From: a virus
DNA length: 64,000 nt
Strand: one strand, 5' to 3'
IMG/VR virus record: IMGVR_UViG_3300003937_000144
Coordinates: 30,020 to 94,019 of that record
The position numbers and the translations under genes are program-made. Positions 16,701-25,424 of the stretch are shown in pieces (position 1 is the first letter of the stretch; every line of letters begins with the position of its first letter). The notes under the pieces were generated by a model. It saw only the letters and a list, made by a program, of their open reading frames with translations. It was not told the DNA's origin and made no database searches.

Positions 16701-18862
16701 TTGATGCGATGGTAGCAAACCTTCAGCCTCAGGTAGGTACTGTATGGGGCGAATGGTCAACTAACTGGACTGGTCAAGAATGGCGTGGAGTCGGTGGTAG
16801 AACTAGTGGACTCTTTCAGACTGGTACATCTACACGAACAGGTATTCAACAAACTATTGAGGTTGTAACATCAAGATTTAGTATTGGTGATCGTATTGTT
16901 GAAGTTAACTTTGTTCCATTTATGAGAACAAGACTTGTAGAATTTTCCGCAACACGCATGAAACCTGCAACTCAAGTCTATGCATTTTTTGATGGTACAT
17001 CTGTAGCAGACTATGTATCTACTACATCAACAAGCTATACACCTTTAGTTGGTGTTAATACTGTTACTGCTCACCCCGCTGGGGCCACGACATTAACAAC
17101 CGATGCGAATGGCGCAATAAGTGGTACATTCTTAATACCTAATAACTCTGCCTTAAATTTCCCAGCTGGTGAAAAAGAATTTAAACTAACTCAAAGATCT
17201 GATAATGACGATTCAATAACAACAACATCCGCTACAGCAATGTATACAGCTGCGGGATTAATTGAAACTAGAGAGAATGTTATTATTTCAACAAGAACTC
17301 CATTCATTCAGAAAACTTCGGCTGGTACTCAAACACAAAGTGCTAGTAGAGATACAGGACAAAGAACGACGCCAAGGGTTAATTGGGGTGATCCACTTGC
17401 TCAATCTATCTTACTTGACCAAGCTGCATTTGTTACTTCAGTAGATCTTAACTTTACTACTAAAGATGATAACATACCAGTTCAAATACAGATTAGAGAA
17501 ATGGTTAATGGATTCCCAACACAGGTTATTATTCCATTCTCTGATGTAACACTTAATCCAAGTGCTGTTAGTACATCTGCTGCAACAACATTTACATTCC
17601 CATCCCCTGTTTATTTACAAGATGGTGTTGAATATGCAATAACAGTTATATCTAACTCAAATAAATACCATGTGCGTTATGCTCAGATTGGTGATGAAGA
17701 TCAAAATGGTAATAGAATAAGCCAACAGCCATACGCTGGTGTATTATTTAAATCACAGAATGCTTCAACATGGACTCCTGATCAGAATAAAGATTTAATG
17801 TTCACATTGAATAGAGCAGTATTTGATATTTCAACTTCACGTAATTGTGTACTTAGAAATGCTGCATTGCCTTCAAGAGCTTTAGAAGCAAATCCATTAA
17901 CAACTGTAGCATCGGCTGCCGGTGCGGCTAATACATTTAAAGTAACTCATAGAGATCACGGCTTTAAAGTTGGTGACACAGTTACTTTAGCTGGATTTGC
18001 AGATACAAATGGTTATGATGCAGACGAATTAAATATAACACACACTATTGTGGCAGTAACTATGGATAGTTATACTATTACAACAGCGGCTGGTTCTCCT
18101 GGTGGTCATGTTCTTGCGATTACTGCTGGTAATGGTGGTGGTACTGCATGTACTGCAACTCAACATCTAGCTTGGAATACAATACATCCAGTTGTACAAG
18201 GGATTGTATTACCTGATACTACAGCAACATGGACAGTTAAAGATGCATTAATGTCAAGTGGAACTATTACTGCTACTGGAGCGGCTATAGTACTTAACGA
18301 AGACTATACTCCTTTATATCCTAAAGTAATTAAATCTGGGGCCACGCAAACATTACAGTTTGATGGTACATTCGCTTCAACGAATGCTTACCTATCACCT
18401 GTTATTGATATGGAACGTTGTTCAGTAATTACTATTGGTAATAGAATTGATAATAATGCTGGTGTATTTAATGCAGGGTTAACTGCATTAACTGCTACTG
18501 CTGAGACAACGGCGGCATTAGGATCTAACTTAGCAAAGTATGTAACTAAAACAATTGAATTACAAGATACATCAGATGCAATTAAAATATATTTAGATAT
18601 TAATAGACCAAACGGATCATTTGTTGACGTGTACTATAAGACTGGTAACACGGCTGGAACATTTGATGCTGAGTCATGGGTTGAAGCTACACCTAATGCA
18701 ACAGTTAAATTCTCGGATGGATCTACATACGATGAAACAGTATATGATATTGCCCCTGCAGCTTCATTTACTATATTTGCAATTAAGATTGTAATGAGAT
18801 CTACTGGTACAAGTTATATTCCAATGTGTCAAGATCTTAGGGCTATAGCAATGAGAGTGTAA
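13754..18862 (+). CDS. Very large DUF4815-type virion structural protein
   Basis: With 1702 residues this is the largest gene in the window. Residues 1-600 resemble the DUF4815 family of marine T4-like phage virion proteins, with VEPYWDDFETAGADGLSPKE, VLFRPGKAVQARELTQLQTS and HIFKEGSVVVPGALHLHN near the start. The middle includes RDIGRIEKRINQVEYYSVLS (about residue 830), and later parts are beta-rich. It follows gp8 directly, where T4 has gp9 and gp10, so it may make the peripheral baseplate and fibre attachment. There is no signal peptide or membrane segment. Its role is inferred from position and size. Confidence 0.7.
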   Translation: MAISFNVEPYWDDFETAGADGLSPKEKYQRVLFRPGKAVQARELTQLQTSLQHQLSSTGDHIFKEGSVVVPGALHLHNKLDYVRLSACNTGLVADIVGTEYTDGTNVAKVIHAALASGDDSITIWVQYISGAVFASGASLTATGSKTATVASSNDANANTPTGFGSIVSLEDGIYYIKKHMVVAKAKTIILSKYTSNVSFDIGLLVTEALVSSGTDASLNDNATGTPNASAPGAHRYSITAVLSTQAVNATTGNFVLIARLEEGIVIKNARTADYNHLEDELARRTFDESGNYYVNPFKALVKTHQAASPDATKLTLAVEPSKAYVRGYEIQTLSTTNVTVDRARTSEVVSDKLTEVTHNNYIEVTAMTGVPDITTFGKISIENSGGNEIGTCRARSIERVSGDGATAGSRYRIHIFEVVLDLATYPTGMAVATQLDDKEGTAAGTAFAATIATYNFGPDSLIYELPYKRIKTLNGEVDPNLSAVYDFSYNTNRIVGSATVSGSGTATFTAAATGEQFGSKSANTNWILINDTNDGDGGEEVLVGDITIDNNATPPNVVIDGLPTTGDLGGGGSDGAVGDTVRLIAPMVRTLTHKTKTLSANTSVAFGAGVTGGYDGAAAGYEKGQALGHADVHQLVTVVETSGSTDVTEHFELDTGQRDDYYDVGHVKLKSTSNYTAAVALTVTYKYFSHSTGDFFTVDSYTGQIDYADIPKLGDLELRACVDFRPRVADAGGNFTGTGNSISNAPVKGTQFSTDIQFYLPRIDKVYLNSAGTFGVAPGVPSRYPEKPNIPSDAMHLYTLTIPAYTLNPGEVEVEYIDQRRFTMRDIGRIEKRINQVEYYSVLSFLEAEAQNTQILDASNNARWKSGYLVDAFSNTRMSRSNSSEYKASVDLKSRTLRPPFSQGNASLDYHASSTTVRTGDLVTLPYTSAAMITQGQYSGLINVNPYDVFNWTGGMTLTPTTDEWRDVDRRPEVVINNDGEFDAMVANLQPQVGTVWGEWSTNWTGQEWRGVGGRTSGLFQTGTSTRTGIQQTIEVVTSRFSIGDRIVEVNFVPFMRTRLVEFSATRMKPATQVYAFFDGTSVADYVSTTSTSYTPLVGVNTVTAHPAGATTLTTDANGAISGTFLIPNNSALNFPAGEKEFKLTQRSDNDDSITTTSATAMYTAAGLIETRENVIISTRTPFIQKTSAGTQTQSASRDTGQRTTPRVNWGDPLAQSILLDQAAFVTSVDLNFTTKDDNIPVQIQIREMVNGFPTQVIIPFSDVTLNPSAVSTSAATTFTFPSPVYLQDGVEYAITVISNSNKYHVRYAQIGDEDQNGNRISQQPYAGVLFKSQNASTWTPDQNKDLMFTLNRAVFDISTSRNCVLRNAALPSRALEANPLTTVASAAGAANTFKVTHRDHGFKVGDTVTLAGFADTNGYDADELNITHTIVAVTMDSYTITTAAGSPGGHVLAITAGNGGGTACTATQHLAWNTIHPVVQGIVLPDTTATWTVKDALMSSGTITATGAAIVLNEDYTPLYPKVIKSGATQTLQFDGTFASTNAYLSPVIDMERCSVITIGNRIDNNAGVFNAGLTALTATAETTAALGSNLAKYVTKTIELQDTSDAIKIYLDINRPNGSFVDVYYKTGNTAGTFDAESWVEATPNATVKFSDGSTYDETVYDIAPAASFTIFAIKIVMRSTGTSYIPMCQDLRAIAMRV

Positions 18863-19056
18863 TGCATATACCAGTTCAAGGACATCCGGGAATGGTAAGA
18901 GATACAAACTCAGGTGCAGTTATAAATATGGGCAGCGAAGGTGATAGACATTCTGCTAATAGAGCAAGGATGGCACGAGAAGCTGAGAGATTAAATAAAG
19001 TAGAACAAGATGTATCGGAAATTAAAGATATGTTAAAACAATTAATAGAGAGATAA
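18862..19056 (+). CDS. Small coiled-coil protein next to fibre genes
   Basis: This 64-residue protein begins MHIPVQGHPGMVRDTNSGAV and ends with a predicted coiled coil (ARMAREAERLNKVEQDVSEI and on). Its ATG overlaps the stop of the giant upstream gene by one base and it ends one base before the next gene, so it is part of the structural operon. Such small proteins could act as fibre chaperones or connectors. I do not recognise a family. Confidence 0.65.
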   Translation: MHIPVQGHPGMVRDTNSGAVINMGSEGDRHSANRARMAREAERLNKVEQDVSEIKDMLKQLIER

Positions 19057-19057
19057 T

Positions 19058-20263
19058 ATGGCAACAGTAAACGTAACAACAGCAAATACATTTGAAGAAT
19101 GGAGAGTCAAGACCAATGAGTTGGGAACAGCTGTTGGTAACTTAACTAATCTGACTGAGCCATTAGCAGGTGCAACAGATATAGTTTCTGCATTAGCAGA
19201 CCATGAGACACGAACAGAAGCGCTTGATCTTATTGTTGGTACTGCTGCATTATGGGACACAACTAATTATGGTACTTTGCGTAAAGCTGCAAATAAGAAC
19301 CATGCAGATATTACGACACTAGCTGCAACAGCCGGTATTGATTTAGCTAACAATAGTTTATCTGGATATAATGGTTCAGAGACAACTCTAGTAGCTATTC
19401 TTAATGCTCAATATGCAGTTGACAATACTCAAACAACTAATATAACATCTAACGATACTGATATTGCTGCTATAAATACGAAGCTAGGTACAATCTCGGC
19501 AGCTGCGATGGGAACAACTGCGGCAACGGTTGGTCCTGCTATTTTAGAATTACACGGTGAATTAACCACCGCTACTTCAAATATTGCTGCCGTCGGTGCT
19601 GCTTATGTAGCTGTTGCTGGTGATACAATGACTGGCACACTTGTTACTGCAAGCTCTGGATTAAGTGGTTCAACAGCGGGTGTAAGTGCTGCAACGCTAT
19701 TAACATTTGGTACTGGTTCTAGTACAGCAATGCAAATTAACTCAAGCCAACGTATTGGTATTGGTACAAGTGCTCACGCATCGCATAAGGTAGATGTATC
19801 TGGTAGCTTGAATGCTACAACATTATCATATGGCGGAACAGATTTAAAATCAGTATTCCATGAACAAGGTGAGTCATTCCAAGATGCGGTAGGTGCAATG
19901 CTTGGTGGTACAGAAACTGGTGGAATATCAGTAACATATGATGATGCTAATAACCATATAGACTTCGCAATTGCAGATGATGGACATAATCACGTAGTTG
20001 GTAACATTGATAACTTCGCTGAAGAAGTTCAAGATGTTGTTGGCGCTATGGTTGGCTCTAATACTGAGTCAGGCATATCGGTTGTGTATCAAGATGGTGA
20101 TGGAACTATTGACTTTGATGTTAACGATCCAACCATTACTTTGACAGGTGCGGTTACAGGTTCTGGTACAATAACAAACTTAGGTTCAGTGAGCATAACA
20201 ACAACAGGTGCGCCATCGCTTAAACTAGATATTTATGATGTTGCTGGCAACCAGTTGTTCTAA
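19058..20263 (+). CDS. Fibre-like virion appendage protein
   Basis: This protein of 401 residues starts with TTANTFEEWRVKTNELGTAV, an N-terminus I associate with structural appendage proteins of marine T4-like phages. The rest is rich in Ala, Thr, Gly and Asn with short repeats, including FQDAVGAMLGGTETGGISVT and VQDVVGAMVGSNTESGISVV, two copies of one unit. The C-terminus LKLDIYDVAGNQLF resembles RVDIYNAAGSLLN at the end of the fibre gene at 30964, suggesting a shared end module. A trimeric fibre or whisker is likely; the receptor is not known. Confidence 0.65.
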   Translation: MATVNVTTANTFEEWRVKTNELGTAVGNLTNLTEPLAGATDIVSALADHETRTEALDLIVGTAALWDTTNYGTLRKAANKNHADITTLAATAGIDLANNSLSGYNGSETTLVAILNAQYAVDNTQTTNITSNDTDIAAINTKLGTISAAAMGTTAATVGPAILELHGELTTATSNIAAVGAAYVAVAGDTMTGTLVTASSGLSGSTAGVSAATLLTFGTGSSTAMQINSSQRIGIGTSAHASHKVDVSGSLNATTLSYGGTDLKSVFHEQGESFQDAVGAMLGGTETGGISVTYDDANNHIDFAIADDGHNHVVGNIDNFAEEVQDVVGAMVGSNTESGISVVYQDGDGTIDFDVNDPTITLTGAVTGSGTITNLGSVSITTTGAPSLKLDIYDVAGNQLF

Positions 20264-20274
20264 ATTGACAATAA

Positions 20275-20282
20275 TATAAATA
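20275..20282 (+). promoter_or_regulatory. T4-type late promoter TATAAATA
   Basis: A perfect box lies in the 32-base gap after the appendage gene and 13 bases before the next ATG (20296). This leaves a short leader with GGTATAGGGAA. Confidence 0.7.
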
Positions 20283-20295
20283 AAGGTATAGGGAA

Positions 20296-20634
20296 ATGGC
20301 AGTATTAAGCAATTTAAGTATAGACCAAGGTGCAGACTATAGTGCTGACATCGTGGTAGAAGATGGTAATGGTAACGTTGCAGATTTAACTGGATATACT
20401 GTAGCGGGTCAAATGCGAAAAAGCTATGCCTCAAGTACCGCAACAAATTTTGGAGCTACTATAGCTAATGCCGGACAGGGATTAATTACAATAACTCTAT
20501 CGAATTCGGTTACAAATGGATTGAAGGCCGGAAGATACTTATATGATGTGGAGATAACCAAGACTTCTACAAGTGAGAAGACTAGGGTTGTCGAAGGACA
20601 AGTTACGATTAACCCAGGAGTTACACAAACATAA
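20296..20634 (+). CDS. Small beta-rich fibre-associated protein
   Basis: This 112-residue protein reads like a single Ig-like or BppU-type beta-sandwich: LSIDQGADYSADIVVEDGNG, LTGYTVAGQMRKSYAS, ITLSNSVTNGLKAGRYLYDV, EKTRVVEGQVTINPG. Such domains in phages sit at the upper part of fibres or baseplate arms. It overlaps the next gene by one base. A late promoter lies just upstream, so this and the next fibre genes may be made as a unit. Confidence 0.6.
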   Translation: MAVLSNLSIDQGADYSADIVVEDGNGNVADLTGYTVAGQMRKSYASSTATNFGATIANAGQGLITITLSNSVTNGLKAGRYLYDVEITKTSTSEKTRVVEGQVTINPGVTQT

Positions 20635-20885
20635 TGGCATTACAAGGAAAGATTACAGCAAATAGGGGATACCAATCCGCTGGAATCACAAAGAAAGTTA
20701 TAATGGCAAGAAATGTAAGTGTCTCGGGGGTAACGTCGCAGCTCGCAGCGTTAACTGATGTTGATGTTTCTGCTAGAGCTGATGGTTCAATTATACAATG
20801 GGATGGTTCTGCCGGAACATTTAAAGTTAAGCCGACTATGGAAGATACGAATAGTAATACAAAAATTAATGGAGGGTCATTTTAG
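20634..20885 (+). CDS. Small fibre-associated protein
   Basis: An 83-residue protein with LAALTDVDVSARADGSIIQW followed by DGSAGTFKVKP. The phrase LTDVDVS...DGS...W is typical of phage fibre joints (compare the LAELDDVTLTTPADGSLLL unit in the fibre gene at 28414). Its end, TNSNTKINGGSF, resembles SGTIDGGTF at the end of the next gene. It is probably a short fibre or fibre adaptor. The identity is inferred from repeats shared with neighbouring genes. Confidence 0.55.
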   Translation: MALQGKITANRGYQSAGITKKVIMARNVSVSGVTSQLAALTDVDVSARADGSIIQWDGSAGTFKVKPTMEDTNSNTKINGGSF

Positions 20886-20921
20886 TGGCGCTACAACTTA
20901 ACAAATTAGAGGAGAAATAGG

Positions 20922-22793
20922 ATGGCAGGAACAGTCATTGTAACTAAATATAGTTTAGCCACAGGCTCGCCGGCAACAGATGCATTAGCGGTTGGTGAAC
21001 AGGCTTACTCATTTAGTTCAGATAAATTATTCATTGGCGAAACATCGGGTTCGGATGTAGTAGCACGAGTAATTGGTGGTCAAGTCTACACAGACATGTT
21101 GGACCACACTGCGGGTACGCTAACAGCGTCATCAGCAATTATAACAGACGCATCGAGTAAAATTAGTGCATTAAATGTTGACAACTTAACATTAGATGGT
21201 AATGCAATCACATCAACAAATACAAATGGTGATATTACAATCACACCACATGGATCTGGTAAGGTTATCCTTGATGGTTTATCTCATCCAACGGCTGACG
21301 GTTCGAATGGTCATGTCTTAACAACTGACGGTTCGGGTAACTTAAGCTTTACTGCACCAGCTTCATCAAGCTTATCGCTTGCTGCTGATTCAGGTTCAAA
21401 TGATACCTTTAATACTGGTGAGACATTAACCTTTACAGGTGGTGATGGTATTGATACAACAGTATCAGATAATACAATAACAATTGCCGCAGAAGTTGCA
21501 ACCTCAGCTAATAAGGGTGTTGTAACATTAAACACTGCTGACTTTGATGTAACATCAGGTGATGTAACGGTTAAAGCTTTAGGTATATCGAATGCACAAC
21601 TTGCTGGTTCAATTGCTAATGGTAAATTAGCAAACTCAACTGTTGCATACGGTGGTGTTACATTATCATTAGGTACTGCAGATACAACTCCTGCATTTGA
21701 CCTAACTGATGCAACTAACTATCCAACATCTTCATTAACTGGCAGCATTACTAATGCTCAGTTAGCAGGTTCAATTGCTAACGGTAAACTAGCAAATGAT
21801 GGTATAACAATTGGTTCTACTGACACATCTCTTGGTGATACAATTACAGCATTAGCTGGAATGACAGCAATCGCTGTTGACAATGTATCAATAGATGGTA
21901 ATGCAATTTCAACAACTGATTCAAACGGTAACCTATCACTTGCACCACATGGTACAGGAACAGTTACGGTTCCTTCAAGTTATGAAGGTCGTGCTGGATT
22001 TGGTTCTGATTCACTTACAAATAAAGCATATGTTGACTCTGTTGCAAACGGTTTAGATGTTAAAAAATCTTGTCGTGTTGCTACAACAGCCAACCTTGCT
22101 GCAACATATAACAATGGTGCAGGTACACTAACTGCAACTTCAAACGCTGCAATTTCTATCGATGGTGTAACTCTTGTTGCAGATGATAGAATTCTTGTTA
22201 AAGACCAAACAGCTGGTTTACAAAATGGTTTCTATAAAGTAACAACTGTTGGTGATGGTTCTACTGCATTTGTTATAACAAGAACACCAGACGCTGATGC
22301 AGCCTCTGAATTAACCGCAGGTGCATTTACATTTGCTGAAGAAGGTACTGATAACGGAGACAATGGTTATGTAATGAGCACAAACGGTGCCATCACACTT
22401 GGTACAACTGCAATTACATTTGACCAATTCTCAGGTGCTGGTCAAATTAGTGCTGGAAATGGTTTAACTAAGTCTGGTAATACAATCAATGTTGTTGGTA
22501 CAGCAAACAGATTAAGTGTTGCTGCTGATGCAATTGATATTGATTCAAACTATGTTGGTCAAGCTACAATAACAACATTAGGTAGTATTGCTACAGGTAC
22601 TTGGGCAGCAACAGATGTTGCAATAGCTCATGGTGGTACAGGTGTAAGTTCACATACTGGTGACGGATATTGGGTATCAAACGCTGGCGGTACAGCATTA
22701 AGCTACATAACTGGTACACAATACCAGCATTTAGGATTTAGTTCAACTGGAGTTCCACAAGCAAGTGGAACAATTGATGGTGGAACATTTTAA
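20922..22793 (+). CDS. Long tail fibre protein
   Basis: The 623 residues are rich in Ala, Gly, Thr, Asn and Ser. Repeat units include ITNAQLAGSIANGKLAN (about residues 223-290, two copies) and LTLDGNAITSTNTNGDITIT with VSIDGNAISTTDSNGNLSLA. The segment VTLVADDRILVKDQTAGLQN near residue 425 is common in marine phage fibres. The N-terminus (VTKYSLATGSPATDALAVGE) is likely the attachment end. No catalytic domain is evident. An AGAGGAGAAA ribosome-binding site precedes the ATG. Confidence 0.75.
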   Translation: MAGTVIVTKYSLATGSPATDALAVGEQAYSFSSDKLFIGETSGSDVVARVIGGQVYTDMLDHTAGTLTASSAIITDASSKISALNVDNLTLDGNAITSTNTNGDITITPHGSGKVILDGLSHPTADGSNGHVLTTDGSGNLSFTAPASSSLSLAADSGSNDTFNTGETLTFTGGDGIDTTVSDNTITIAAEVATSANKGVVTLNTADFDVTSGDVTVKALGISNAQLAGSIANGKLANSTVAYGGVTLSLGTADTTPAFDLTDATNYPTSSLTGSITNAQLAGSIANGKLANDGITIGSTDTSLGDTITALAGMTAIAVDNVSIDGNAISTTDSNGNLSLAPHGTGTVTVPSSYEGRAGFGSDSLTNKAYVDSVANGLDVKKSCRVATTANLAATYNNGAGTLTATSNAAISIDGVTLVADDRILVKDQTAGLQNGFYKVTTVGDGSTAFVITRTPDADAASELTAGAFTFAEEGTDNGDNGYVMSTNGAITLGTTAITFDQFSGAGQISAGNGLTKSGNTINVVGTANRLSVAADAIDIDSNYVGQATITTLGSIATGTWAATDVAIAHGGTGVSSHTGDGYWVSNAGGTALSYITGTQYQHLGFSSTGVPQASGTIDGGTF

Positions 22794-22828
22794 TTAACGT
22801 ATATATATAAGAAAGAGAGGAAAATAAT

Positions 22829-23806
22829 ATGCCAAAACCTTTAAAGTGGAATGGAAGTGCAGGACTTAAGGAAATGTCCGCAGCTGAAATTGATGACAAC
22901 GTCGATCTAATATTAGACCATTTTTCTGGAATGACATCTAATAATACTGGCCACCTTGCAATGAATGCAGAGTCGGGCTGGACAGACATTGGTACATTCG
23001 CAGATACTAGACGTGACCAAGCACAGGGAACTCACCCGGCTAATACAACCATTCATACAGACAACTATGTCTTTAGACAAAACTTAACTGACGTTACTCC
23101 TAGCCCAACAGCTAGGCCGTTCGCAGTTAAATATGATGGTGGTTCTTTTGATGGTATGATTGAAATGACAGATGCTGAATGCAGAGCTGACATTGTTGAT
23201 AGAATCAATATTAAAATTGCTGCAGGTGGTGTAGGTTCATATGTATTACAACCAGCAGCTCCTGGTACAGGAACATGGACTAACGTTGGTACAGTTAATA
23301 ACAAATTAGCTGTGGATTCAGTTGCTAATAGCACAATACTTTGGAAGAGAACAACTGGTTCGAATACAACTGCAACAAGACCTCTAAAATGGAATTCAAA
23401 TCAAGTGAAAGAGATGTCTGATGCTGAGATTAATGACTTAGTAGAAATGTATCAAGAATCTATTGTTGATACAGGTATTGGTAAGTACACATTAGCTGCA
23501 GCCGCTCCTGGTACAGGAACATGGCAAACAGTAGGTTCGGCCTTTGTTGATACAAGAAAACAAAGAACAGACCAAAACTATTCAGGTGATTATACTGGTG
23601 CTTATACCGGTAACTATACTGGAGCTTATACAGGTTATTACTCAACATACTACTCAGGACGTCAAGTAGGTCCATATACTGGATATTACTCAGGCACATA
23701 TACTGGATATTATTCAGGAACTTATACTGGTTCATATACTGGTGCAACAATTATGGCCGCAACAGACTCAGTAACTACAATGAAACTTTGGTTAAGGACA
23801 GCATAA
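22829..23806 (+). CDS. Fibre or tip protein with three short domains and a Tyr-Thr-Gly repeat tail
   Basis: Three copies of a unit occur at about residues 4-32 (PLKWNGSAGLKEMSAAEIDD), 97-126 (KYDGGSFDGMIEMTDAECRA) and 185-210 (PLKWNSNQVKEMSDAEINDL). Two GTGTW strands follow (GTGTWTNVG and GTGTWQTVG). Residues 251-305 are almost only Y-T-G-x and Y-S-G-x tetrapeptides. After the repeats a short tail, ATIMAATDSVTTMKLWLRTA, closes the protein. This looks like an adhesin tip: hydroxyl-rich aromatic repeats could bind glycans or be modified. The glycosyltransferase and oxygenase genes start about 900 bases downstream. Its function is inferred. Confidence 0.65.
   Translation: MPKPLKWNGSAGLKEMSAAEIDDNVDLILDHFSGMTSNNTGHLAMNAESGWTDIGTFADTRRDQAQGTHPANTTIHTDNYVFRQNLTDVTPSPTARPFAVKYDGGSFDGMIEMTDAECRADIVDRINIKIAAGGVGSYVLQPAAPGTGTWTNVGTVNNKLAVDSVANSTILWKRTTGSNTTATRPLKWNSNQVKEMSDAEINDLVEMYQESIVDTGIGKYTLAAAAPGTGTWQTVGSAFVDTRKQRTDQNYSGDYTGAYTGNYTGAYTGYYSTYYSGRQVGPYTGYYSGTYTGYYSGTYTGSYTGATIMAATDSVTTMKLWLRTA
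23579..23743 (+). repeat. Tetrapeptide repeat coding region (Y-T/S-G-x)
   Basis: About a dozen near-tandem 12-base units encode YTGx or YSGx, interrupted once by RQVGP. The units use mixed codons (tatactggt, tattcagga, tataccggt), which suggests selection on the protein and not only recent slippage. Confidence 0.85.
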
Positions 23807-23807
23807 T

Positions 23808-24242
23808 ATGGCAAAGCATAAAATAGTTTCATGTTATACCAAATCAGGTGCAGCATTTAATACAATAACAGAAGCAATAGAAACACATATGGCGGCTTCA
23901 TCTGCTACTGAAACAACAATTGCTGAGTATGAATCATGGGTTGATGGACAAACTAACTTTACTGAAACAAAATCATTAACATCTAATGGTTCAGCTGTTG
24001 CCTCTGGTACTGCAGGTAATGGTTATGCATTAACTAGAACTTGGACACAAGCTAAGTTAGCAGCATTGGCAGCAACATGGACTTCTCTTGCTGAAGCTAA
24101 AGGTGAACCAACAACTATTGGTACTGGATGGACAGTAACCCATACTGATACTGATCCTGCTAGTGGTAATCCATCACCTGTATGGGGTGGAGATGGAACA
24201 GGTGGTCCAGAAGGTTCAACATTTGGAGTAGAAGGCATTTAA
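23808..24242 (+). CDS. Small fibre-region protein of unknown function
   Basis: This 144-residue protein is rich in Thr, Ala, Ser and Gly. It contains TITEAIETHMAASSATETTI, then TWTQAKLAALAATWTSLAEA, and a Gly/Pro-rich end (SPVWGGDGTGGPEGSTFG). It starts one base after the tip protein. I recognise no domain. Position suggests a fibre tip accessory or chaperone. There are no membrane or signal segments. Confidence 0.5.
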   Translation: MAKHKIVSCYTKSGAAFNTITEAIETHMAASSATETTIAEYESWVDGQTNFTETKSLTSNGSAVASGTAGNGYALTRTWTQAKLAALAATWTSLAEAKGEPTTIGTGWTVTHTDTDPASGNPSPVWGGDGTGGPEGSTFGVEGI

Positions 24243-24250
24243 TAAGCGAG

Positions 24251-24258
24251 TATAAATA
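24251..24258 (+). promoter_or_regulatory. T4-type late promoter TATAAATA
   Basis: A perfect box sits 28 bases before the ATG at 24287, with a GAAAGGAA ribosome-binding site in between. It could drive the small protein gene and the coupled modification block behind it. Confidence 0.75.
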
Positions 24259-24286
24259 ATTATATTATAACTGAAAGGAATATATC

Positions 24287-24736
24287 ATGGCAACTGAGAA
24301 TAAAAAAATCAATGATCCGTACTACGCGGATGCATCTTCCAATCTAATCGTATGCGACTTCTTATATGAAGATGGCACATCTACAACTGTGTCAATTGGA
24401 AATACTCCTAAGGGAGAAAAAGATAATCCGGATTGGAAACAAGTATTTAAAGAGTTTACTCACGAAGAAATTAAAGCAAATACTAAATTAAAAGAAGATT
24501 CATATCATGCTAACCAAGCTGGAAGACTGGCCAAAGAAAAAGCTGATCAAGATAAAGCAAAGAATGAAGCATTATTTGCAGCAAAGGTTGATGCCTTTGA
24601 AATCGCAGAGGTTAAAGCTTCTAAGAATAGAGTGGCAAAATCTAAAATTCGTAAAGCAAGTAATCTAGTAGAGATCTTTGCTTATAGTGCATCTATTATC
24701 TTAGAAGAAAATGCCAAACCAAAAGAAGAAGCTTAA
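24287..24736 (+). CDS. Small lysine-rich structural-region protein
   Basis: This 149-residue protein starts with a beta-type part (ASSNLIVCDFLYEDGTSTTVS) and continues with a highly charged helix-rich section (KEKADQDKAKNEALFAAKVD). This layout is seen in small proteins beside phage fibre genes, perhaps as assembly chaperones. The last 26 bases overlap the glycosyltransferase gene, so translation is probably coupled. I do not recognise a named family. Confidence 0.6.
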   Translation: MATENKKINDPYYADASSNLIVCDFLYEDGTSTTVSIGNTPKGEKDNPDWKQVFKEFTHEEIKANTKLKEDSYHANQAGRLAKEKADQDKAKNEALFAAKVDAFEIAEVKASKNRVAKSKIRKASNLVEIFAYSASIILEENAKPKEEA

Positions 24737-25424
24737 TGGGTTCATAATTGTAGCAAGTCAGTTTTACGAGTATTATGAGGCGGCTCATATGCTTATAGAT
24801 TCACTGCTAGATTATATGCCAGAGGCAAACATTGCCCTATTCGCTCATGACCAATGGACCAAGAATGATTCACGCTGTGACGATCTTTATATGGTTGATG
24901 ATTGTCCTAATCATGTTCGAGCCAAACTCTATTGCCTATCTAAAACCCCATTTGATAAAACTGTATACTTAGATGCTGATACTTATGTGCAGCATGAAGA
25001 TGTATCTAAGATGTTTGACTTCGATTCCGATTTAGTATTCACTAATATAAGACCATACGCAGGTAAGATAGCTAAGTTTGTTGGAGGTGAAATGGTATTA
25101 CATGGTGGCGTATTCGGTTATAAGTCAACGCCTAGAGTATTTCAATTCATGGATGATTGGTGGAATTATTATAATAAGCAAAGAACTAATGAATGGTGGC
25201 CAGAAGGGGTTCAACCAAAATCACAATTAATTAGTTGGGATCAGCTAACTTTATGGTGGTTAACTGAAAATACGTATTCTGATTTAGATATAAGTATATA
25301 CGAAGATGATGCAAGATGGAATTTTGTTTATGTATATAAAGAAGATGAATGCAAAGGACCAATAGTAATATGGCATTATACATTACCATTAAAAAAACCG
25401 GCAGATGCGCGAAGTCTTAATTAA
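24711..25424 (+). CDS. GT-A glycosyltransferase-like protein
   Basis: This protein of 237 residues has a GT-A type layout. An N-terminal strand (NGFIIVASQFYEYYEAAHML) is followed by KTVYLDADTYV, in which D88-A-D90 forms the DxD metal/nucleotide-sugar motif. Near residue 125 is VLHGGVFGYK, like the acceptor-side loop of GT8-type enzymes, and the protein ends with WHYTLPLKKP, a possible closing His. It would transfer a sugar from a nucleotide donor in the cytoplasm. It overlaps the upstream gene and the following oxygenase gene (20 bases), so the four genes to 28044 look like one operon lying between two sets of fibre genes. The target could be fibres, host surface glycans or DNA; fibres are favoured by position only. 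Confidence 0.7.
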   Translation: MPNQKKKLNGFIIVASQFYEYYEAAHMLIDSLLDYMPEANIALFAHDQWTKNDSRCDDLYMVDDCPNHVRAKLYCLSKTPFDKTVYLDADTYVQHEDVSKMFDFDSDLVFTNIRPYAGKIAKFVGGEMVLHGGVFGYKSTPRVFQFMDDWWNYYNKQRTNEWWPEGVQPKSQLISWDQLTLWWLTENTYSDLDISIYEDDARWNFVYVYKEDECKGPIVIWHYTLPLKKPADARSLN

